Shown: positions 1 through 6,048 of the stretch, piece after piece
How the letters are laid out: each line of letters begins with the position of its first letter
Numbering within the stretch: position 1 is the stretch's first letter
NCBI GenBank assembly: GCA_945875195.1
Contig: CAMCJW010000165.1
Location: 1-6,704, forward strand
Reading direction: 5' to 3'
Source: Chitinophaga pinensis
Lineage (GTDB): Bacteria; Bacteroidota; Bacteroidia; UKL13-3
Length of the DNA: 6,704 nucleotides
Translations under genes and position numbers: made by a program
Notes under the pieces: generated by a model
Told to the model about the DNA's origin: nothing
Databases searched by the model: none
The model's input: only the letters and a program-made list of their open reading frames with translations

Positions 1-1813
1 CTATTTTACTTTGCATTCAATTAAAAATGTATCATCTCAAATTTCTTCAAATTTAAAAGTTGCACCAAATTCAAAACAGGCCACAATCATCAACTTAAAA
101 TTAAGTGATCCTGTGCCCGCAAGGGCAGAAAAAATCTTAAATGCCATCATACAGGTTTATAATAGAATTATTATTGAGAATAAGAACCAAAAAGCCACAA
201 ATACGCTTCGATTTCTTGAGGTAAGGTTGCGTATTATTAGTGATGATTTAAAGCAATTGGAATTGCAAATTGAGAAATTTAAATCTGAGGAAGGCATAAG
301 TGATTTGTCGAGCTCGGGTTCTAGTTACTTAGCTCAAACAGCTTCTTTGGATCAAAAATTAGCCGACCTATATATACAGCAACAAATACTTGAATCTGTT
401 GAGGACTATATTAGCAAAAAGGCTATAAATGAGGCGATAGTTCCAGCAACTTCAGAAATTTCAGATCCATTGTTATCCAATTTATTGGGCAACTTAGTTA
501 CACTTCAGCAGAATAAAAACCAGCTTGGTGTTCAAGTAGGTTCAAATGCACCTGCCATGCTTAAAATTGATTCAAGAATACTCCAAACAAAGGCAGATAT
601 CCGAGACAATATTAAGACCATTAGAAATAACTTAGCTATTAAAAATACAGGTTTAAAACAACAAATGGAATCTGCAAAATTTGAACTATCCAAATTGCCA
701 GGAATTGAAAGAAATTTGTTGGAGTTAAGTAGGCAACAAAATATAAAAAACAATATTTTTACTTTCCTGCTCCAAAAGCGAGAAGAGGCTGAATTATCTT
801 ATGCTGCAACAGTATCGGACGGAATAATTCTTGATAATGCGCATGCTGGAAACCTACCAATTAAGCCAGTACCCTTAAATGTTTATTTAATGGGTATTAC
901 CTTAGGACTAGGTATAGTGGTTTTATACATTTACCTGAGAGAAGATTTAAATAGTAAAATCATATTCAGGTCGCAAATTGAAAACGAAACACAAGCTGAA
1001 TTATTAGCTGAAATAATGTTTAACCCACAGGAGGACCCTATTGCTATAAAGGATGGAGGTAGAACTGTAATTGCAGAGCAGTTTAGAGCTTTAAGAACAG
1101 CGGTAAATTCTAAACTTAGTAAAATAACTGGTAGCAAAGTGATATTGTTAACATCTTCTTTATCTGCTGAAGGTAAAAGTTTTCTCTCCTTGAATTTGGC
1201 TTCAAGCTTTGCCATCACTGGCTCAAAAGTTGCGATCATGGAACTTGACTTACGTAAACCTAAAATCAGTAGCCTCATAAATACACCTAGGGAACCAGGA
1301 ATTACAAATTATTTACTTGGTAAAGTTGCCATTGATGATATTATTATTAAAGTTCCTCATACCAATGATTTATATATTATTCCAGCTGGGTTAATTCCCC
1401 CAAATCCAACTGAATTAATTTTGAACGGGAAATTAAGTCAGTTGATTGAACAACTGAAAGAAAAATTTGATATTATTATCATAGACTCTCCACCAATAGG
1501 GATAGTAACAGATGCTAAATTATTGAGTAACGAAGCTAATATTTGCTTGTATGTTTTGAGACATAACCATACCCCAAAATATTTCTTAAAGATGATTCAA
1601 AAAATATATTTAAGCAATGAGCTTGGCAATATAAATTTGGTATTTAATGGACTTAAAAAAAGAGGTATTGGCGCATATGAATATGGGTATGGGTATGGAT
1701 ATGGATATGGGTATGGGTATGGCTACCATGATAATGCCTATGCTGAAACTGTAGAAAAAAAACGTTTTGGATTTTGGAAAAGCAGCAAAAACAAGACAAC
1801 AAATGACGCCTAG
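1..1813 (+). CDS. wzc: Wzc-like polysaccharide co-polymerase / BY-type tyrosine autokinase (5' end missing)
   Basis: Inner-membrane chain-length/export regulator with a cytoplasmic tyrosine autokinase. The frame is open to the left edge, so the TTG at 11 is not a credible start; probably about 150-200 residues are missing, with the first membrane helix and most of the Wzz domain. Numbered from that TTG: end of the Wzz region (about 1-50); long helical/coiled-coil periplasmic region (about 55-260) ending in a GNVR-type segment (LPGIERNLLEL at 229, then KREEAELSYA); proline-rich PIKPVP before a membrane helix at about 291-310; oligomerisation motif EX2RX2R (E356, R359, R362); Walker A SLSAEGKS (K389, S390); Walker A' MELDLRKP (E411, D413); Walker B IIIIDSPP (D492). 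The tail (556-577) has ten tyrosines, the expected autophosphorylation cluster. Walker A' has Glu in place of the usual first Asp. It overlaps the permease gene by 11 bp, indicating co-translation. The family is clear; the exact polymer is not. Confidence 0.93.
   Translation, partial: YFTLHSIKNVSSQISSNLKVAPNSKQATIINLKLSDPVPARAEKILNAIIQVYNRIIIENKNQKATNTLRFLEVRLRIISDDLKQLELQIEKFKSEEGISDLSSSGSSYLAQTASLDQKLADLYIQQQILESVEDYISKKAINEAIVPATSEISDPLLSNLLGNLVTLQQNKNQLGVQVGSNAPAMLKIDSRILQTKADIRDNIKTIRNNLAIKNTGLKQQMESAKFELSKLPGIERNLLELSRQQNIKNNIFTFLLQKREEAELSYAATVSDGIILDNAHAGNLPIKPVPLNVYLMGITLGLGIVVLYIYLREDLNSKIIFRSQIENETQAELLAEIMFNPQEDPIAIKDGGRTVIAEQFRALRTAVNSKLSKITGSKVILLTSSLSAEGKSFLSLNLASSFAITGSKVAIMELDLRKPKISSLINTPREPGITNYLLGKVAIDDIIIKVPHTNDLYIIPAGLIPPNPTELILNGKLSQLIEQLKEKFDIIIIDSPPIGIVTDAKLLSNEANICLYVLRHNHTPKYFLKMIQKIYLSNELGNINLVFNGLKKRGIGAYEYGYGYGYGYGYGYGYHDNAYAETVEKKRFGFWKSSKNKTTNDA
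1682..1726 (+). repeat. Tandem hexanucleotide repeat (TATGGN x7 + TAC) encoding a (Tyr-Gly)7-Tyr tail
   Basis: Seven consecutive 6-bp units of the form TATGGN lie at 1682-1723, followed by TAC. The last bases of the units run G, G, A, A, G, G, C. Each unit encodes Tyr-Gly in the kinase frame, giving eight of the ten tyrosines of the C-terminal cluster. The unit length is a multiple of three, so gain or loss of units would keep the frame and change only the number of phosphorylatable tyrosines. The repeat is read directly from the sequence; length variation is inferred. Confidence 0.9.
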
Positions 1814-2645
1814 ATATACCTGGAAAATTGAATCTGGGAATTCTTGGTATAGCATAAAAATAAAGGAGGCATGGGAATATAAAGACCTCTTTTTTTTATT
1901 GTTGCGTAGAGATTTTGTAGCCTTTTATAAGCAAACCATATTAGGTCCTTTGTGGTTTTTTGTTCAACCAATCATTACCTTATTTGTTTATACATTTGTG
2001 TTTGGAAAGATAGCGGCAGTATCTACCGATGGCCTTCCAAGGCCTTTGTTTTATTTACCTGGGATAATCTGTTGGAACTATTTTGCAGAATGCCTTTTAA
2101 AAAATTCAACAGTTTTTAGAGATAATTTTAATTTGTTCAGCAAGGTATATTTTCCAAGGATAATACTTCCCATGAGCATTGTTTTCTCGAGTATGGTAAG
2201 GTTCTTTATTCAAATGAGTTTGTTTGTGGTGGTTCTATTGATATATTATTCTAAAGGACTAAAGCCCGAAATCAATTCAACCATTGCATTATTGCCACTA
2301 TTACTCATTCTTATGGCTGCATTTGGTCAAGGCTTAGGTTTAATAGTGTCTGCCCTAACTACCAAATACAGAGATTTATCATTATTGGTAAATTTTGGTG
2401 TGCAATTATTGCTTTTCAGCACCACCGTAGTTTACCCATTAAATGCTGCCCCAGTTGCTATCAGGCCATATATCGGTTTGAACCCAATGACGACCATTCT
2501 TGAAACGTTTAGGCATGCTATTTTGGGTCAAGGAAGCTTTTCTTTTTCAGCGTTGGTTCAGGCCACAATTATTACAATTTGTATATTCTTTATAGGCTTA
2601 GTTTTATTTTCTAAGGTGGAGAGAAACTTTGTGGATACGATTTAG
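1803..2645 (+). CDS. wzm: ABC-2 type polysaccharide/O-antigen export permease (Wzm-like)
   Basis: Membrane subunit of an ABC exporter that moves a finished, lipid-linked polysaccharide across the inner membrane, working with the ATPase encoded next. From ATG 1803 it is 280 residues, normal for the family. An amphipathic N-terminus (EAWEYKDLFFLLLRRDF, about 22-38) leads into the conserved QTILGPLWFFVQP (44-56) and about six membrane segments (roughly 50-70, 82-100, 120-148, 160-185, 193-212, 250-270). Conserved YRDL (189-192) and NPMTTILETFRHAILG (227-242) are ABC2_membrane hallmarks. Start choice: an upstream in-frame ATG at 1767 would add MDFGKAAKTRQQ, deep inside the kinase gene and unlike family N-termini, so ATG 1803, preceded by an A-rich stretch, is preferred. 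It overlaps the kinase stop by 11 bp and ends 3 bp before the ATPase gene. Confidence 0.93.
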   Translation: MTPRYTWKIESGNSWYSIKIKEAWEYKDLFFLLLRRDFVAFYKQTILGPLWFFVQPIITLFVYTFVFGKIAAVSTDGLPRPLFYLPGIICWNYFAECLLKNSTVFRDNFNLFSKVYFPRIILPMSIVFSSMVRFFIQMSLFVVVLLIYYSKGLKPEINSTIALLPLLLILMAAFGQGLGLIVSALTTKYRDLSLLVNFGVQLLLFSTTVVYPLNAAPVAIRPYIGLNPMTTILETFRHAILGQGSFSFSALVQATIITICIFFIGLVLFSKVERNFVDTI

Positions 2646-2648
2646 AAA

Positions 2649-3917
2649 ATGGAACAACCCATTATAAAAGTAAATCAAATTTCGAAAGTTTACCAAAAAG
2701 GCGCTATTGGTTCAGGCACCTTTTCTAGAGATTTAGAAAATAGTGTAAAAAGTTTCTATTCAAGATTAACAGCTAGAAACAAAGATGAAGATGGGGAGTT
2801 AAGAAAGAAAAAAGAAAGTATATGGAGTTTGAAAGATGTTAGCTTTAAACTACATGAAGGTGATGCCGTTGGAATTATTGGCAGAAATGGTGCCGGCAAA
2901 AGTACACTCCTCAAAATACTAAGTCGAGTAACTGGTCCAACCTATGGCAGTATAGAAGGAAGAGGCCGGATAGCTAGCTTATTAGAAGTAGGAACAGGGT
3001 TTCACCCAGAACTAAGTGGAAGAGAAAATATTTTCCTCAATGGAGCAATCCTTGGGATGAAGAGTTTTGAAATACGTAAGAACTTTGATGAGATTGTTGA
3101 ATTTAGTGGTGTAGAAGATTTTATAGATACACCAGTAAAAAGGTATTCATCTGGGATGTACGTGAGACTAGCATTTGCTGTAGCCGCACATCTTGAATCG
3201 GAGATTCTAATTATAGATGAGGTATTGGCGGTGGGCGATTCGGCCTTTCAAAAGAAGTGCTTGGGTAAAATGGGAAGTATAAGTAAGGACCAAGGACGAA
3301 CAGTTTTGTTTGTAAGTCACAATATGCAGTCCATTCAAAACTTGTGTAATAAATCACTATTACTAAATAATGGTGAATTAATAAGGCAAGGGAAAACTGC
3401 TGATATTATTCAAGAATATTTAAATGAACAGGAGACTTATACTAGCCTTGAATTGCAAAAAAACAGAAAGGGAGATGGCAAAATTAAATTTAAAAACCTA
3501 AGATTAATTGACCCAGAAACTAACCAAGTATTGAATCAAATAACATGTGGTAAAAATCTATTAATAGAGATTGATTTTATTGCAAAGGAAGGCGCACCAA
3601 TCAAAGACCTAGAGATTAGTATAGGATTTAATGACCAATTTGGAACCCGACAAACACTTATCAGTAACGAATTATCTGGTCAAGCATTAAGTAGACCAAA
3701 TGCTGAAATATGGACCCAGCGGATTTTAGTAAATAAATTATCACTTGCACTTGGCAACTATTCTTTGAACCTATTTGTATCCTCAAAAGGATGTATTCAT
3801 GACTGGGTGATGGATGCCATGCCATTTTATGTGGAAGGTGATGCCTATTTTGAAAATATTACCATGACACTTGGTTCTGGTAAGGGAAATTTCTACCTTG
3901 ATTTTAACTATCTATAA
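2649..3917 (+). CDS. wzt: Polysaccharide ABC transporter ATP-binding protein with C-terminal Wzt-type domain
   Basis: Cytoplasmic ATPase that powers the Wzm-like permease. Residues 1-70 include the family's usual N-terminal insertion (about 18-58). The nucleotide-binding domain shows Walker A GRNGAGKST (78-86), the Wzt-style LLEVGTGFHPELSGREN segment (111-127) where most ABC proteins have a Q-loop, signature SSGM (167-170), Walker B LIIDE (187-191) followed by VLAVGD, and the H-loop FVSHNM (H224). Residues from about 262 to 422 form an extra beta-rich domain matching the Wzt C-terminal domain. In E. coli O8/O9a and related systems that domain binds the modified end of the O-antigen and couples chain termination to export. 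At 422 residues it matches the two-domain Wzt form, not the short capsule KpsT form. ATG 2649 lies 3 bp after the permease stop without a visible Shine-Dalgarno, and the next gene starts 1 bp after its stop. What the C-terminal domain binds cannot be told from sequence. Confidence 0.94.
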   Translation: MEQPIIKVNQISKVYQKGAIGSGTFSRDLENSVKSFYSRLTARNKDEDGELRKKKESIWSLKDVSFKLHEGDAVGIIGRNGAGKSTLLKILSRVTGPTYGSIEGRGRIASLLEVGTGFHPELSGRENIFLNGAILGMKSFEIRKNFDEIVEFSGVEDFIDTPVKRYSSGMYVRLAFAVAAHLESEILIIDEVLAVGDSAFQKKCLGKMGSISKDQGRTVLFVSHNMQSIQNLCNKSLLLNNGELIRQGKTADIIQEYLNEQETYTSLELQKNRKGDGKIKFKNLRLIDPETNQVLNQITCGKNLLIEIDFIAKEGAPIKDLEISIGFNDQFGTRQTLISNELSGQALSRPNAEIWTQRILVNKLSLALGNYSLNLFVSSKGCIHDWVMDAMPFYVEGDAYFENITMTLGSGKGNFYLDFNYL

Positions 3918-3918
3918 A

Positions 3919-4578
3919 ATGACATCTCTGCTAAAAAGGCTAAAACGAGGAATAAGAAACGATTGGAAATACCATTTGATTCATAGAATTATAGAGGATA
4001 ATTACGGACATAAACTATCTCGTGATACTAAATCTTCGGTTAATAAAGAAGGCAGACCTATTCCTTGGTTTACTTACCCAGCGCTTGAGTTTGTGAATCA
4101 ATTTAACCTAAAGGATTGTAGCGTTTTTGAATGGGGCTCTGGAAATTCTTCTTTGTATTTTTCTAGCAAATGTTTATCTGTTACATCGGTTGAGCATGAT
4201 TCAAATTGGTTCAACAAGCAAATGGCAAACAAAAATGCCAATCAAACAATCATCCTGGCTGATGAGCAGGAATATCCAAGTATAATTAATAGGAATAACC
4301 AATGTTATGATATTATTGTAATTGATGGGATTTTAAGGGATGAATGTACATTGAATTCAGAAAAACACCTCAATGAGAATGGCGTCATTATATTGGATAA
4401 TTCTGATCGACATTCTGAGGCATGCATGTTACTGCGCGAAAAGGGGCTAACCCAAATTGATTTTCATGGATTGGGGCCAATCAATGAATACGCATGGACA
4501 ACCAGTATATTTTTCAGAAAATTAACCTGGAAACCCAACACCATACAACCTACTATTCCATTAGGTGGTGGCTATTAA
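3919..4578 (+). CDS. Class I SAM-dependent methyltransferase-like protein
   Basis: Predicted soluble protein of 219 residues with a Rossmann-type methyltransferase core. The basic N-terminus (LLKRLKRGIRNDWKYH) has no signal peptide. IPWFTYPALEFVNQF (48-62) precedes the core. Motif I is VFEWGSGNSSLYF (69-81), the acidic end of beta-2 is SVEHD (90-94), YDIIVIDG (130-137) is the beta-4 strand, and GVIILDNSDR (155-164) follows. The ending DFHGLGPINEYAWTTSIFF (181-199) recurs, as I recall, in related Bacteroidota and cyanobacterial proteins of unknown role. ATG 3919 is chosen over an upstream TTG at 3871 because it sits 1 bp after the wzt stop and 3871 would lie inside wzt. Methyl transfer to a sugar or chain end would fit the locus, but substrate and even catalytic activity are unproven. 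Its end overlaps the next gene by 14 bp. Confidence 0.8.
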   Translation: MTSLLKRLKRGIRNDWKYHLIHRIIEDNYGHKLSRDTKSSVNKEGRPIPWFTYPALEFVNQFNLKDCSVFEWGSGNSSLYFSSKCLSVTSVEHDSNWFNKQMANKNANQTIILADEQEYPSIINRNNQCYDIIVIDGILRDECTLNSEKHLNENGVIILDNSDRHSEACMLLREKGLTQIDFHGLGPINEYAWTTSIFFRKLTWKPNTIQPTIPLGGGY

Positions 4579-6037
4579 ACCAATTGAAACAAGTAAGGTT
4601 CAAGTTAAACCTATTGAAAGGTTTAGTTGGCTATATATTATTTGTTTAATTACAGTTTTTATAACTGCCATTTGGCAATATTCTTTAAACAGAAGTTTAT
4701 GGCTAGATGAGGCCATGCTTGCCAATAATATTCTAAATAGAAATCTATTAGAATTACTTCACCCTCTGGATAATTTCCAGTCTGCCCCTCCCCTTTTCTT
4801 AATCATACTAAAGCTCATTTCCTATTTAAGTAAAGAGGAATGGGCACTTAGAGCCACTAGCCTAATTTGCTTTTTAGTAGCAAGTATTCTATTTACTCAA
4901 TTTTTGAAAAATGAATTTAAAAATCCTCTGGCAATAGTTCTAGGAATATGTTTGTTTTCCATGAATTTTTCCATGATCAGGTACGCCATTGAATTGAAAC
5001 AATATGCCGGAGATGTTTTATTAACAGTAATACTTGTTCCGCTAACGTTAAATTTAATTCAAAATCCGATGGAAATTGGAGGAAAACATAGGTTTAGTGT
5101 GATTGCAATTATTGGTATTTTATTTTCAAATATTGTAACGTTCTTACTGATTTTTCCGATAGGCTATTTTCTATATTCAGATTTAAAAGAAAATAAATTA
5201 CCATGGTTTAGTATAGGTATGATAATGTTGGTAGTTTCTCACTATTTTATTTTTGCTTATAAGCATCCGCATATAGCCTATATGACCAACTATTGGGAAA
5301 ATGCTGGTGGATTCAATGTTATGAGTTTAACTAAATTAACATCATTATTAAGTAACCTATTCCTATTTGGCCGGGCTTCTTTTTGGCTAATTGGTTCACT
5401 CATATTTTTGGGTTTATTTTACTTAATTCAATCTGGCAAAATAATAAAGAGTTTTGTTATCCTTTTACCGATAATGATTCATATAATCATTGCAGCATTT
5501 AAAAAGTATCCTTTCGATACTCGATTTTGTTTGTATGCTATACCGCTGCTTGTGCTTTTGATGTGTTATGGCCTTCAATTTTTACTAAGTGGTTTAACTA
5601 TACCCATGAATTCATTTTTATTAATTGGACTGTCTACCTTGATCCCAATTTTGTTGATATTTAAACTATTTAAAAATCCATTACCGATAAAAGTAGAAGA
5701 ATTGAAAGAGGTAATTACCCAAATAGGTCCAAATATTAAAGGTACAGACGATATGTATATTTATTATGGAGCGGTTCCAGCTGTTGAATATTATCATCAT
5801 TTGGAGCAAATACCAAAATGTAATGAAATTAAAAAAGGCAAAAATTATAGGTTCAGCTCCGAATTATACGCAAATGAATTCTCTTTAAAATCAAATAGAA
5901 TTTGGTTTATCAGTTCACATGTTTTTGGTAAGGAAGATTCAATTATCATGAATAGTATTATATCAAGAGGTTACCAATTAAAATCTATTTGTTTAGCCAA
6001 AGGTGTTAAAGCTACCTTATTAAGCAAAGCACAATAA
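4565..6037 (+). CDS. Multi-spanning GT-C (family 39/PMT-like) glycosyltransferase
   Basis: Integral membrane protein of 490 residues, likely transferring a sugar from a polyprenyl-phosphate donor on the periplasmic face. After a first helix (about 22-40) comes LWLDEAML (45-52); the Asp-Glu pair (D48, E49) in the first external loop is the usual GT-C catalytic site. SAPPLFLI (73-80) and YAIELKQYAGD (140-150) correspond to conserved GT39-like blocks, and YPFDTRFCLYAIPLL (315-329) to a later loop and helix. About ten or eleven hydrophobic segments run to about 368, followed by a soluble tail (370-490) that is probably periplasmic. Start: a TAG lies immediately upstream in frame (4562-4564) and the first ATG is after the catalytic motif, so translation must begin at GTG 4565 or GTG 4568 (or a rarer codon). 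It overlaps the methyltransferase-like gene by 11-14 bp. Acceptor and sugar are unknown; modification of the exported glycan or of proteins is possible. Confidence 0.8.
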   Translation: MVAIKPIETSKVQVKPIERFSWLYIICLITVFITAIWQYSLNRSLWLDEAMLANNILNRNLLELLHPLDNFQSAPPLFLIILKLISYLSKEEWALRATSLICFLVASILFTQFLKNEFKNPLAIVLGICLFSMNFSMIRYAIELKQYAGDVLLTVILVPLTLNLIQNPMEIGGKHRFSVIAIIGILFSNIVTFLLIFPIGYFLYSDLKENKLPWFSIGMIMLVVSHYFIFAYKHPHIAYMTNYWENAGGFNVMSLTKLTSLLSNLFLFGRASFWLIGSLIFLGLFYLIQSGKIIKSFVILLPIMIHIIIAAFKKYPFDTRFCLYAIPLLVLLMCYGLQFLLSGLTIPMNSFLLIGLSTLIPILLIFKLFKNPLPIKVEELKEVITQIGPNIKGTDDMYIYYGAVPAVEYYHHLEQIPKCNEIKKGKNYRFSSELYANEFSLKSNRIWFISSHVFGKEDSIIMNSIISRGYQLKSICLAKGVKATLLSKAQ

Positions 6038-6048
6038 AATATTAGTCT

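Noticed and set aside
532..753. Minus-strand open frame of 73 codons inside the kinase gene
   Set aside because: It lies wholly antisense to a well-supported coding region and its translation resembles no known family; a shadow frame of AT-rich DNA.
931..1278. Minus-strand open frame of 115 codons inside the kinase gene
   Set aside because: It is antisense to the membrane/kinase region, including the Walker A site, which fixes the real frame on the + strand.
1632..1639. Match to the Bacteroidota -7 promoter motif TAnnTTTG
   Set aside because: No -33 TTTG-like element at proper spacing, and it sits within the kinase coding region; chance matches are expected at this base composition.
1755..1767. 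A8 tract as a programmed frameshift site fusing kinase to permease
   Set aside because: A +1 (or -2) shift here would enter the open permease frame, but there is no evident stimulatory structure or canonical slippery heptamer logic, and the permease has its own start; A-tracts are common in this AT-rich DNA.
1767..1802. Upstream ATG start for the permease gene
   Set aside because: It would add 12 polar residues encoded within the kinase C-terminus that do not resemble family N-termini; ATG 1803 at the stop-start overlap is more natural, though 1767 cannot be excluded.
1610..1855. Minus-strand open frame with a Pro-Ile/Ser-Ile repeat
   Set aside because: The repetitive peptide is simply the reverse complement of the TATGGN array that encodes the Tyr-Gly tail; no independent support.
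3871..3918. TTG start extending the methyltransferase-like protein by 16 residues
   Set aside because: It would lie within the wzt coding region and the added residues show no conservation I recognise; ATG 3919 directly after the wzt stop is better.
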